Assembly (NCBI RefSeq): GCF_003576645.1
Contig: NC_044920.1
Span: 8,332,868-8,396,867, forward strand
Direction of reading: 5' to 3'
DNA from: Ipomoea triloba
Lineage: Eukaryota; Streptophyta; Magnoliopsida; Solanales; Convolvulaceae
Length of the DNA stretch: 64,000 nt
The notes below the pieces were generated by a model. That model was not told where the DNA came from and searched no databases. It saw only the letters and a list, made by a program, of their open reading frames with translations. Positions 11,939-23,100 of the stretch are shown here, piece by piece. The translations under genes and the position numbers were made by a program. Numbering within the stretch: position 1 is the first letter of the stretch; each line of letters opens with the position of its first letter.

Positions 11939-12443
11939 ATATAAAATTTTTTACTTATTTTATGAACTTTGAATTAAAAAAAAATCCCATGGGGCCCGCC
12001 AACCCGCATGGGATGGGTTAGGGTTGCATGATTATGTCCTTTGTTTCTCTAAATATGTAAATTTGGAGAGGCGATTCAGCTTGATAATTTTTTCATTCTT
12101 ACACTTACATTTAACGTCTATTGATAAGCACTATTTTTATATTTAATTTAGATTGATTCTTATAATAAATTAGTTTTATTTATTTAATATTATATTTATT
12201 TTGAACTTTATATATTATATTTTTTACTAATATAATAATTATTTTAATAATAAAGCTTAATGAATATAATTAAGCATTGTTTTGGGCTAGTAGAGATTTA
12301 TAGATTATTATTTATACGTTTTGGGCTATGTATTGCATGGAGAAATAATAAATGCATCACTTTTTGTTTCACAATTTAATTAGGCCCACTAAATTGTTTT
12401 AACTGTTTTAAAGTTATGAAGCCCAAATCCATTTAGACCAATC
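11939..12443. other. AT-rich non-coding stretch
   Basis: No ORF or family recognised. A short GC-richer patch (ggggcccgccaacccgcatg, 11992-12011) is followed by very AT-rich DNA (12120-12330). Confidence 0.5.
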
Positions 12444-12701
12444 ATTATTGTGTGGACCATGGTCCACACAACTGTGTGGATCATATTATCAAATAATGTA
12501 TATTCAGTATAAAAATAATATATTTTTAGTATACTAAAAATTTACATTATATTCAGTGAATGTACATTATTTGTGTACTGAATGTACATTATATTATATA
12601 ATGTACATTCATTACATTAATAATGCACATTTAATATATTAAAAATGTACTTTTTGTTATGGTCTACACAACACTATGTGGACCATGATCCACACAATAA
12701 T
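12444..12701. mobile_element. MITE-like element with inverted ends
   Basis: The left end attattgtgtggaccatggt and the right end, read on the minus strand, attattgtgtggatcatggt are inverted repeats of about 25-30 bp. The 258-bp element is AT-rich and has internal 'tgtacattat' repeats. It is non-coding. No clear target duplication was seen, so the superfamily is not assigned. The same GTGGACCATGGTCCAC palindrome recurs at 13548-13595. Confidence 0.55.
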
Positions 12702-12864
12702 TTGCTCATTAGACGTATTATACTTTCTTTGTTTTTTAGGTATTCTGCACGTAGGAGGCAAATTTTACTATGGACTATGATCCAAAACGTGTCCGTTTTT
12801 TTAATGAAAAGAAACATCACCCGTTCTGTTATTTGTGTAATTAATTCTTTTTGTATAACATATT

Positions 12865-13485
12865 CAGTTTCATTTTATATACATTGTAATTTCATTTCAG
12901 CACATCTAAAGTTTTATTTTGTTTCAACTATAGTTTCATTTAACATTATACATATAGTAGTCTTATTACAGTGAAACCTGTTATTGAATTTCATTTTATA
13001 TACACTGTGATCTTATTACAACACCACCAAATTATAATTATAATTCAACTATGATTTCATTGAACAATATACACTCAAATATGTGAAACTATTATTTAGT
13101 TTGTTTTTTATTATATACATTATAGTTTCATTACAACACAACTAAAGTATCATTTTGATATAACTACAGTTTCATTTGACAATATACACTTAATATGTGA
13201 GATATGTTATTCAGTTTCTTTTTATACTACTATAGTTTCATTTCAGTAAAACTAAAGTATCATTTCAACTTAACTATAGTTTCGTTTGACAATATACATT
13301 CAATATGTGAGACATGTTATTAAGTTTCATTTTATACATTTTGTAGTTTCATTTCAACACAACTAAAATATTATTTCAATTCAATTACAATTTCAATTGA
13401 TAATATAAACACAATATGTGATACAAGTTATTTGGTTTCATTTTAGATACATTATAGTTTCATTCTGTTTTGAACACACTAAAAA
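12865..13485. repeat. Degenerate tandem array, about 110-bp units
   Basis: About five imperfect units containing 'tatagtttcattt', 'caacacaactaaagtatcat', 'tgacaatatacactcaatatgtga' and 'gttattcagtttcatttta'. It is non-coding and lies between the MITE and the palindrome at 13548. Confidence 0.7.
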
Positions 13486-13547
13486 TATGAGATTTGTTAA
13501 AAATAATGGCCGCCTTTTTTTATTTAAAGAAATTGTGTTGTTTCCAG

Positions 13548-13595
13548 CCCATGGTCCACACAAGTCCACATAGTTATGTGGACCATGGTCCATGG
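13548..13595. repeat. GGACCATGGTCC palindrome cluster
   Basis: Two copies of ccatggtccac/gtggaccatgg flank 'aagtccacatagttatg'. They resemble the ends of the MITE at 12444-12701, so this may be the end of a second or larger member. Confidence 0.5.
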
Positions 13596-14394
13596 TACGT
13601 AGGATGATTGGATGAATGAGCTGCAAAAGCAGTTTGATACTGTAACAACGAACGACTTAATTGGAGAATCGCTGCGAAGACTTAGTCAACTGCGATATCT
13701 ACAAAGAAGGCTCCATCTGCGACATCTGCTCCAGCTTCGTCCATGAACTACTGGATGTGCGATTAAATCGGTGATGGAGTTGCAGCAGTTTTACCGATTG
13801 AAGCAGAGATTATTTCAAGCCTATGTTGTTGATTTTCTCTTATGTGTAAAAGTTAAAGAAAAAATAAAAACTATTTCTTTTTAGATTTTATGTGGTTGGA
13901 GAGATGGAATCATTATGTGGTTGTTAGGGAAATTAGGATGACTTTGAGCTAATTATATATGGAATTGAAATTAGTATAAATAGGCTGGGGATTTTCAGTA
14001 TAAGGATCATCAGTTCAGAGAATAATTTCATTCTCTCTTGTAAACATTTTATTTAGTTTATTTATTATAATGTACTACTAAGTTCTTTTTCCAACTCAAG
14101 AATAATTGAAGTCCTGGTTCTTTAAAAGTTGTGAGATCTAATTTAATTGTGTTTTATGCTACACTATTTTTATGTTTCTATTATCGTGATATTATTGCTT
14201 TGATTGATTGTATAAAAAGATCTATTGTTCATTTTTCAATCCAGTAAATTGCCATGTAGAATTTCTTAAATCATCAATTGTTTAAGTGCTCTAAACCTTA
14301 GTGGTAAAATAACATAATTGATTATAGAAAAGATTTTCAAACTATGTTACAGGGAGTGATCAAAAGGGTATATCTCAATTAAAACAGTATCTCT
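13596..14394 (+). other. Possible copia LTR and leader, no gene
   Basis: 'tataaatagg' at about 13975, followed by 'cattctctcttgtaaac' (14030-14046), is the usual end of a copia LTR or leader. It lies upstream of a copia pol remnant in the same orientation. LTR borders and a PBS were not identified, so this is inferred from position and style. Confidence 0.35.
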
Positions 14395-15066
14395 TTCGTT
14401 AGTTTCAGACCAAGGATTTGGGCAAGCTAAAGTATTTTCTCATAATTGAACTGACCCAGTCTAGCAGTGGTATAGTCATTGCTCAAAGAAAGTATGTCTT
14501 GGATATTTTAGAAGAAACTGATATGTTGGATTGTAGACTTGTGGATAATTCAATAAATCTGAATGTTAAACTTCTATCAGGATAGGAAGAGACATTGCCT
14601 AACCGAGAACCATACAAGATATTAATTGAAAACTTGAACTATCTCACAATCACACCACCAAATATGTCTTTTGCAGTTAGTGTATTGAGTCAGTTTCTTG
14701 AGAACCCTTGTGATACTCATAGGGATGTTGTTGTTCGGGTTTTAAGGTATATCAAGAGAGCATCAGGGAAAGATTTACTATATGAAGATAGAGTATATGC
14801 TCAGGTTGTTGGGTATTTATTGGTAGTAATCTTATATCTTGGAAAAGTAAGAAGCAGGATGTGGTTGCCAGGTTTACTAAAGCTGAATACTGGGCTATGG
14901 CCCTTGCCATATGTGAGCGCATGTGGTTGAAGCACTTACTTCAAAAGTTGCAGCGTGAGTCAAAAGTTGCAGCATGACAATGTTGTTCAAATGACACTGA
15001 TATGTGATAACCAAGCAGCTATGCACATCATCTCAAATCCAGTTTATCATGAGAGGACCAAACACC
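14395..15066 (+). pseudogene. Ty1/copia RT-RNase H remnant
   Basis: Frames across this stretch give DLGKLKYFL, then an LNYLTITPPNMSFAVSVLSQF segment (copia 'L.YLT.TRPD..FAV..LSQF') and VLRYIKRASGKDLLY. RNase H traces follow ([12 protein letters not shown] near 14840, 'YHERTKH' near 15045). A TAG near 14583 and several frameshifts break it. Integrase, most of RT and gag are absent. It is unrelated in detail to the copia element at 23218-28172. Confidence 0.75.
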
Positions 15067-15213
15067 TAATAGTGTTTATAAATGAAATAAATTCCTATAG
15101 ATGTTTTTCTATAATCTGTTAGGATCTAAAGACATCCATCAGTATCTGTAATTCTCCTCTAGTCTAGTAAATAAAAGTGTATGGTGAATACCAAATGCAA
15201 TGCCCACCGTCTT
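15067..15213 (+). repeat. Dispersed repeat R, copy 1
   Basis: About 147 bp from 'tagtgtttataaat' to 'aaatgcaatgcccaccgtct'. It shares order and most bases with 29691-29842, behind the carboxypeptidase gene. Here it follows the copia remnant directly. Origin unknown. Confidence 0.6.
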
Positions 15214-16312
15214 TCAATTGTTATGCCGTGGACCCAAGTCCACCTGGACTTGGGTCCAATACGGCGTTGTTTCACCGGCTGAGGATAACGATGTCGTTAG
15301 TGGCACCGTTTTCCTCAGCCAATAGGATTATTATTTTTTTTTTTAAATATATGAATTGGTTCTATTTTCGCGGAGTACCGTTTCCCACAAATTTCACCAT
15401 CTGCGATTCCTCTTCATCATCTGCGATTTCACCATTTCCATCTGCGACATTCAGCCATTTTAACCATTAACGCACCTTCATCCACCATTGTAGCAGTCCT
15501 TCACAGCATTATTCACCACCATTTTCGTCTGCGGCATTCATCACAAGTATTACTTTACTTCGCATTCTTACATTACGGATTGTACATAACAAATTTTAGG
15601 TTTTAGTAAACATTTTGTGATCCTAAGTAGTTTAGCGAGTTTATTTAGATCAAAATGAAGTTATATTCTGAAAATGTGTTTATATGTTTTTGACCTAGAG
15701 TTTTTTATTTGTGAATGTAGGGCTATGTTGTATAGCTCTATTATTGTGAACATTGAGTTTAATATTTGTGAACATTGAGTTCTGTATATGTTAATGTCGA
15801 TATATGTTGTTGTGAACATAGAGTTTTATTGCTTTTGTGAACATATAGTTTTATAGCTCTGTATTTCTCTCTGTGAATGTGGAGTTTTCAAATTGTGAAC
15901 ATGGAGTATAGGACCTGTGAATATAGAGTTTTGAATGTGTGAATGCATAACAGTGGTAATATAGTTACTAAACATATAGCCCTGTAATGTGTGAATGTGG
16001 AGTTTTCATATTGTGAAAATGGAATATAGGGACTGTGAATGTTGAGTTATGTATGTGTGTATTTGTAACAGAGTTCTACAAACATGGTGTTATATTTGAC
16101 TACACATAGCTCTTTATTTGTGGAAATAGATTTATGTATTTGGGTACATAGAGTTTTGATGGAAATGTTATTCTTTTAGTAGAGCGTAGCTGGATTTATT
16201 CGGCATCCACATCCCCTTCTACTAACATATTATATTTCCATCAATATAAAATTTTTGTTATCCTTGTTATACTTGAGGTTGCATTTTATTTCTAAACTCT
16301 TCATTGGCAGAA
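15214..16312 (+). other. 5' region of a decayed gene: palindrome and 'gtgaacat' repeats
   Basis: 'gtggacccaagtccacctgg' at 15229-15248 begins an inverted repeat (ggacccaagtcc/ggacttgggtcc). From about 15715 to 16100, degenerate units built on 'tgtgaatgtggagtttt', 'attgtgaacatggagtatag' and 'tgaatgcataacag' repeat. The same units recur at 17305-17610. A pyrimidine-rich stretch ending ttggcag at 16310 looks like a splice acceptor for the coding piece that follows. Confidence 0.5.
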
Positions 16313-17252
16313 ATGGAGGGAACAAATCCTAGAGTACAAGAGATTGCACTTGTGAACAAACAAGTAAAGAAGACAAGAGCTATCCTTACCTCTCAAGCTG
16401 CAGAGGCAACATCTTCAGACTCAATAGCAGCTAAAATAAGAACAAAACAAAGAAATGATAGGCTAGCTGCTTCTCAAAAAACAACAAGGAAGAGGAAAGC
16501 AGTGGAAGAAGAAGGATGAAGTCGGGGTGAAACAAAAGCAAAGAGAAAATCTTCGAGAGCAAATCCACAAACAGAAGAAGATAAAGATGTAGGGAAAGCA
16601 AAAAAAAAACTGGAATACAAGGATGAGCCCAAAGATTATGGTTGAGTTTGTGCAACAATTAAATGATGAGCAGAAGAAGGTTGTTGAGTAGATTGGATTT
16701 GGAGCGATATTGCACCTCCAAATAACAAAAAGTGAAGGGCTTTTGATGAAATATTTGATTAGATAGTTTGATGTCTATCGGTCTTCTATCTGGTTGGAAG
16801 GACGTGAACTCATCCTCATTGAGGAGGATGATGTTGAGAGAACATTGGCAATCGCCCAAAAGGGATAAAGTGGTTGAGGAGGCCACAAAATATGAGGATA
16901 AACGCGAAGATGACGCTGCTGCAGAGTATACCAACCTCCTGAAGTTATGAAGGCAGTGATGGGGACTTGATGCTGGATCCCCAATCACAACCTCAATGCC
17001 GGATCAGATTGTGAGAAGAGGATACCACAGCGATATGTTCAAACGTGACTTTGTCCTATTTGTAGTATCGGCTATGCTGTGTGGCCACCAAGACATGTGT
17101 TGTAACTTTAGGATTTTAAAATCCTTGATCAATCTTGATCAAATGAAGCAGTACAACTGGTGTGCCTATACACACAGGTCTCTGATTGACTCAATTCAAT
17201 CATTTCAAAATAACCCAAAGTAGTTCTTCACCGGATCGGTTGCATTCCTCCT
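16313..17252 (+). pseudogene. Decayed gene segment resembling transposon-borne Ulp1/DUF1985-type plant proteins
   Basis: ATG at 16313 (preceded by ttggcag) opens MEGTNPRVQEIALVNKQ, a Lys/Arg- and Ser-rich stretch that stops at 16517. Coding resumes in other frames: MVEFVQQLNDEQKKVVE (about 16633), SSIWLEGRELILIEEDD (about 16783) and, from 16996, a 75-codon piece with LFVVSAMLCGHQ, CNFRILKSLI and YNWCAYTHRSLIDSI. A gtaagt donor follows at 17253. From memory this layout resembles the N-terminal half of MULE-associated Ulp1-type proteins. That is unchecked, and no protease domain is visible. At least three frame breaks mean it is not functional. Confidence 0.45.
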
Positions 17253-17304
17253 AGTAAGTTCACTTAATTTTGAATTTTCATTACTATTTTTTGTAAAATA
17301 GTGG

Positions 17305-17610
17305 CTTGTTTATTTGTGAATATAGAGTATAGAAACAGTAAATATAGAGTTAGGAATGTGTGAATGTACAACAGATGTAATATAATTACTGAACAAGTAG
17401 CATTGAAATGTGTGAATGTGGAGTTTTCAAATTGTGAATATAGAGTATAAGAACTGTGAATATAGAGTTATGAATGTGTGAATGCATAACAGATATAATA
17501 TAATTATTGAACATGTAACACTAAAATGTGTGAATGTGAAGTTTTCAAACTGTGAACATGTAGTATAGAAATTGTGAATGTAGAGTTAGTAATGTGTGAA
17601 CGCATAACAG
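17305..17610 (+). repeat. Intron repeat array ('gtgaatgtggagtttt' units)
   Basis: Continues the degenerate tandem units seen at 15715-16100 ('gtgaatatagagtt', 'tgtgaatgcataacag', 'taatataattactgaacat') in the same orientation, with a period near 120 bp. It lies in the presumed intron after the gtaagt donor at 17253. Confidence 0.65.
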
Positions 17611-17778
17611 TGCCAAAGACCTTGTGGTTAAGCGGCATGAAGTGATTCTCCCAAGTGGGAGGTCATGGGTTCGAGCCTTAGTGGGGGCAATGTTGACTTG
17701 TTGGGCTTCAGTAGGTTGAGAAAGTATATGGACAGATACTACATGTAACAGGGTCAATAGTATTCAAAAAAAAAACAT
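17611..17778 (+). mobile_element. tRNA-derived SINE
   Basis: About 168 bp beginning tgccaaagaccttgtgg. Pol III boxes: A-box-like tggttaagcgg and B-box ggttcgagcc (about 17669). It ends in an A-run (17768-17777). Possible imperfect target duplication aacagtg/aacattg. It interrupts the repeat array. Related to the split unit at 2229/7929. Confidence 0.75.
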
Positions 17779-17817
17779 TGCTAATATAATTACTAAACTT
17801 CAGTTCTAACTTACATA

Positions 17818-18237
17818 CCCAACCATCATTGGGTAGACTGCTGAACTTGCAAAGAAAATGATTAGAGAAGAAAACAAGTCCGGGTCGTTTGGAATGGGGA
17901 CAGTATGGGGACAGTTATCCCCAGAATAGCAAAACCTACCCAACCATCATTGGGTAGACTGCTGGGATTAGAGAAGAAAAAAAGTCTGGGTCGTTTGGAA
18001 TGGGGACAGTTATCTCCGGGTCGTTTGGAATGGGGACAGTTATCCCCAGAATAGCAAAACCTATTGTTGTTGCTGCTGGCTCCTGTTGGTGTTGAACTAA
18101 CAGTGAATGTGCCACCATCAAGTGTGGATAGAGTGGCAGGGGGAATAGCAAAACCTATTGCTGTTGCTGTTGGCTCCTGTTGGTGTTGAACTAACAGTGA
18201 ATGTGCCACCATCAAGTGTGGATAGAGTGGCAGGGGG
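17818..18237 (+). repeat. Stacked short tandem duplications
   Basis: A perfect-spacing tandem duplication has two 94-bp copies, 18050-18143 and 18144-18237 (start aatagcaaaacctattg). Upstream, 'acccaaccatcattgggtag' occurs at about 17819 and 17939, and 'gggtcgtttggaatggggac' at 17882, 17989 and 18019. The block sits at the 5' edge of the coding piece 18238-18764. Confidence 0.85.
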
Positions 18238-18764
18238 CTATGGCTGACATAGGAAAGCAAGGAGTACCCGTCAATGTGATGAGGAAAACATTTTCGGGCA
18301 TATCTCACATGCTCAATGTTGCCAGCACCACGGAAGCCCCTTCAACCCCAACAGCCTCGCAACTGGACGACATCTTCTATGGTAGTGAAACCTTCACTAC
18401 AGTTGTGAATGCCCTTGTCGAAGCCTTTGAGAAGACAAGGAAGCAAATGGACCCTGATGGCCTTTCTTTTGACTTGGGACTGTCTCAAACACCACAACCA
18501 TCACACCAAGGAGGTGCTCCTACTTTTGATTTGGGGTTGACTCCAACACCATCCCCACCACAGCAACAAGAGAATGAGAAGGAGATGGATACAGAGGTTG
18601 CTGCAGGGCAACCGGGGATTGATGCCCTGGTTAATAGAATTGCAATGGATGCTGGTGTTTTAAGTTTACCAGAAGATGCTAATGTTTCAACTCCTGGTCT
18701 GGTTAGGGTGCCTTTTGGAAGAGTTCGTTCCCCTGTTTCTAATCAAGATGATTTTGATAGGTAA
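18201..18764 (+). pseudogene. Exon-like ORF with FDLGL repeats, unrecognised
   Basis: A 187-codon ORF. Coding character is strongest from about 18238 (AMADIGKQG onward). It contains two Phe-Asp-Leu-Gly-Leu motifs followed by Thr-Pro/Gln-Pro runs (residues about 93-125), then an acidic stretch and PGLVRVPFGRVRSP. In place of the TAA at 18762 the exon may end at gatag|gtaacg (donor about 18760). It probably continues the decayed gene at 16313-17252. I recognise no catalytic domain, and the downstream part is missing. Confidence 0.4.
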
Positions 18765-19227
18765 CGCAATGCATTTACTTAGCAATGTTTATTAACAGAT
18801 TGATTTCTAACAGAGATCCACATTAAGGATACCAAAATTTGCATGCTCTATAATTAATAAGGGATCACAACACTTGCAAAATAAAGCATAAATTAACTAG
18901 GGAAAACAGTCGACAAGTAAATTTGATATTTGATCCAACCGGACCCTAATAGAGCAAAGTTCAACTTTCTAATATCTGGGTCGGAAATGAGTTTAGCTAT
19001 TAATATTAAAATAAAACTCAATTCAGGTTTAAGTTTTAGCTAAGTCTAAGTCTTATTATAATATTTTTTATACATCAAATTATTTATACTTGATTAAGTG
19101 ATTGTTTTAATTTTCTAAAATCTTTTTTTTAAACAAGTTTGAGACATTCATAATTTCATATAGTATAAATAATTAAATTCAAAGTTCGGACAAGTATATA
19201 GCTATCATTCCCAAAATTGAAGTCTTT

Positions 19228-19269
<42 letters not shown>

Positions 19270-19610
19270 TCCCACAGCCTTTAACATTGGCCCCGCCAAT
19301 TATTAAATGGATAAAGACAAACAATATAGAAACAAATGAACATTCTGGAGAGAGCAAATAACGAAGAGTCATCTAATAGGTCATTTGGGCGGTTTATCTT
19401 CCTTTTGTGGTGGACAGGTCCTCTTAACAAAAGACTATACACGATCATTTAACAAAAGACTATATATCTTGTTCTCAAAAAAAAAAAAAAAAAAGACTAT
19501 AAAGTATACTGAGTACTTCAAGGTTTCATTCTAGAAGCACACTTCCCCCCACCCCCAGCCCCACATCTGAAACCTCCGAAACCTTAAAATACAACTGAAT
19601 GATAAATTGA
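18765..19610. other. AT-rich intergenic stretch with simple repeats
   Basis: No gene seen. It holds a (TA)n tract at 19231-19267, an A-run at about 19478-19494 and a C-rich patch near 19545. Confidence 0.6.
19231..19267. repeat. (TA)n microsatellite
   Basis: Thirty-seven bases of alternating TA. Confidence 0.95.
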
Positions 19611-19970
19611 AAAATTATTAATTTGGCCTTTGATTTTTTTTTCATAATTAAGTACTCAATTTTTAAAAATCTTAACTAATTTAATCTTCTATTTGTTTAG
19701 TCATCAAACATCTATTTAATTTGAGATCAATAAATTCGCTATAGTCAAGAGACTATTTCGATAATTTCGTTATAATCAAGGGACCATTTTGATAATTAAC
19801 TCTTCAATTTAATAAGAGAGGGAATGATGTTTGTTATGTGAAATTCAAGCAATACCCTCAAATTAAATAGATTTCTGACATTGACCGAACGGATGACCAA
19901 ATTAGTTAAAATTTTCAAAGTTAAGGGCTTAATTAGACAAAAAAATAGTCAATAACCAAATTGATAATTT
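19611..19970. mobile_element. Foldback MITE upstream of the carboxypeptidase gene
   Basis: The first ~110 bp (aaaattattaatttgg ... tctatttaatttg) is the inverted complement, with mismatches, of the last ~110 bp (caaattaaatagattt ... ccaaattgataattt). The middle contains 'ctatagtcaagagactattt' and 'caagggaccattttgataat', and a very similar piece lies just outside at 19972-20005. It ends about 190 bp before the start codon. Non-coding; superfamily not assigned. Confidence 0.65.
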
Positions 19971-20158
19971 CACTATAGTCAAGGGACCATTTTAGTAATT
20001 AACTCTATATTATATCATGGTCTCCATATATTATATTGTCCACATGTCATATGGTCCAAAACCTTTCTTGATTTCTACAGCCTCAACAACAAAAGCTCAA
20101 GAAAAAAGAATGTTCAGTAACTTAGTTTGAGCTTTTGTGATTTTCAGAAACTGGTTCA
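19971..20158 (+). promoter_or_regulatory. Proximal upstream region of the carboxypeptidase gene
   Basis: 188 bp between the foldback MITE and the ATG. TA-rich candidates for a core promoter lie at 20007-20035 (tatattatatc, tatattatattg). This is inferred from position only; no transcription start can be fixed. Confidence 0.3.
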
Positions 20159-23100
20159 ATGTACAAGGTATCAATATCCAGCCTCATAGCACTAGCTGCT
20201 TGCATCCCTCTCCTTTTCCTGCCATCTCCACCCAAATCCTACTACCACTCTCTATTCCTATCTGATTCCATCTCAGATAATTCATCCATAGCAAACCACC
20301 TATACATCCTAACTAGGAGGCCACATGTTGCTGGCTCCCAAGCCAATTCTCAGACTGCAGCCTATGTTCTGTCCACTCTCACTTCCTACAACATCCAATC
20401 CCATATAAGATCCTATGATGTCTCCTTAACTTACCCTGTTTTCCGCTCTTTAAGTCTAAAACCCTCATCTTCAGAACAACCAGTTGAGTTTGATCTTTGC
20501 CAGGAGATTTATGAGGGCGATCCTTATGCAGACGTTGCAAATGAGGTGCTACCTACGTTTCATGCATATGCAAAGTCTGGCACTGCAATAGGGCCTTTGG
20601 TATATGCAAATTATGGGCGAGTGCAGGATTTTGAAAGGTTGAGAGAAATGGGGGTAAATTTAACAGGAAATGTTGTTTTAGCAAGATACGGAGCGATATT
20701 CAGAGGAGACATTGTCGAGAATGCACAAGAAGCGGGTGCGATTGGAGTACTGATCTACACGGATAGGAAGGAGTATGGCGGAGGTGGGGGTGATACTAAA
20801 TGGTTCCCTGATGATAAGTGGATGCCACCAAGTGGAGTTCAAGTGGGAACGGTGTATGATGGGGCCGGTGATCCTACCACACCTGGGTGGCCTAGTACTG
20901 AAGAATGTGAGAGAATATCTATTGAGGAGGTAGAGAAAGGAGGGAATGTTCCATTGATACCTTCATTGCCTATTTCCTGGGCAGATGTTGATGCAATCAT
21001 GAGGTCCATAGGTGGGCAAGTAGCCGATGAAGATTGGCAGGGAGGAAAGGGTGCTCCAGTTTACAAGATTGGACCAGGACCTGGAATTGTAAACCTCAAT
21101 TACACAGTAAGTGCTATAGATATTAGATATATTAGTGACAAACAATGAGTGCCGTAATGATAACCATTAAATTCATGCAGTTTTACACAAATGTATAATG
21201 AAATGGAATTTTTTCAATGAATTTTGCAGGGGAAACATGCTATAAGCACTATTGAGAACATTATTGGAATAATTGAAGGGGCAGAAGAACCTGATAGGTA
21301 TGTCCACAATCTTCAAAACAAAGATATTACCTGTGAAAGTATCATTTATATGTTAGTGTGTAAATGTCAAAGGAAGGCATATACTGGTCGTTATTAAAAA
21401 TGGAAAAAAGGTCAACTTTAACAAACACAAATGAGCTATGAAGATCATCAAAAGACATTTCTTAAGGAAGGAATGCTTCACTAAAGACAAGTGCTTCAGA
21501 TTGGTAATACTAGGTAATCATCGGGATGCCTGGACTTTTGGAACTGTAGATCCCAATAGTGGCACAGCAGCTCTACTTGAGGTATAGTTACTGCAAAGAA
21601 CCTTACCTGGTATATGGAGGCATACATCAAAAGAAACCATTTACTTACCTGAACTTCATTTGAGAGATGTAGGTTGCAGAAAGGCTAGGGAAACTGCTCA
21701 AGCGAGGCTGGAAACCTCGACGAACAATTGTCTTGTGCAACTGGGATGCTGAGGAGTATGGCTTGGTCCTCACTCACACTCTCTTTCTCTCTCTCTCTCT
21801 TTCACACATATGCACACACGCACACATTCAACAACACAAATGCATCCTCCCACCACCTCACAGGGCATGCATACCATGCACAAACGTTAGCTTCAATTAA
21901 ATATGAATCAACCATGAATTTTAGATAGGTTCAACAGAGTGGGTTGAAGAGAACAGGGAAATTTTAGTCTCAAGGGTTGTTGCCTACTTGAATATCGATA
22001 TTGCAGTGCAAGATGCAGGGTTCCAAGCTTCTGCAACACCACAGCTTGATGAATTACTAATACAAGCCACACAACAAGTACGACAAACAAATTATTATTT
22101 GTACTAATAACATATTGATCACTGTTTATGAAAATTAGTCATGGAAAATGTGCACCACAAAGCTAATAAATAGCAAAACATCTATGTTGACCTCAGTAAG
22201 TCAGCAATATAAAAAATAAAATAAAATTTCTTCCAGCCATAAGAATAACAGTGGCCTGATGCACTATTGTTATCCAAAGTATATTATGTCTAACAATTTT
22301 AACTTTTGACTTGTCTTCAACCAACTTCTAAAGGTCCAAGACCCAGATAATCCATCACAAACTATTTATCAATCATCGATTGGATCAAGCAACAGTTCAA
22401 ATATAAAGGTAAATACAACAAAAGCTTTCAAAATATGAGGCATATATCATGTGATAAACGAAAAAAGACAACAAGACACATGGCATGGGTCATCACTGGT
22501 CATGTGACCCACGTGGCAATAATTGATGAAATAATAAATACAGATTTTGTTTATGTAGCTTGGGAGGTTAGGAGGTGGAGGATCAGATTATGCAGCCTTC
22601 ATACAACACATTGGTGTTCCATCAGCAGATATATCATTTGGAGAAGGTATGGAAGAAATATTTCATTGGACTGTATGCAGATATTTAACGGTCTTCACAA
22701 GGTCAGATGTCATTTCCATGGGCTGTATCATGCATCTTGTTACACAATAACCACTTGGTGAATGGTAGCATATATACAATTATATTTTGAGCATGCTACT
22801 TTTTATTTCAAACAATAACAGCCTAGCCCAACAAAAGAAACACTAGTTTCGGATCTCTTCTATTTCATCTTCTACTTCCTCTTTCCTTCATTTTACTATG
22901 CATAGAGCAATTCCCCAGCCTTGTACCTTTTAAAGATGAAGTCATACTGGAATGCCTTCAGCAAACCACTAAAGATAACTTTTGAGTAAGCAATCATCTC
23001 TGCAGGTTACCCAGTTTACCACTCCATGTATGACGATTTCGTCTGGATGAAGAAATATGGTGATCCAATGTTTCATAGGCATGTAGCAGGTATACTACGA

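Noticed and set aside
12865..13485. CRISPR-like spaced repeats
   Set aside because: Units are about 110 bp, imperfect and adjacent, in plant DNA; a degenerate tandem array.
17611..17700. Possible tRNA gene (A and B boxes)
   Set aside because: The acceptor stem does not close, and a SINE body with an A-tail follows; it is a tRNA-derived SINE.
22435..22761. 108-codon ORF in the carboxypeptidase gene
   Set aside because: It runs through intron 6, exon 7 and intron 7 in a frame other than the exon's.
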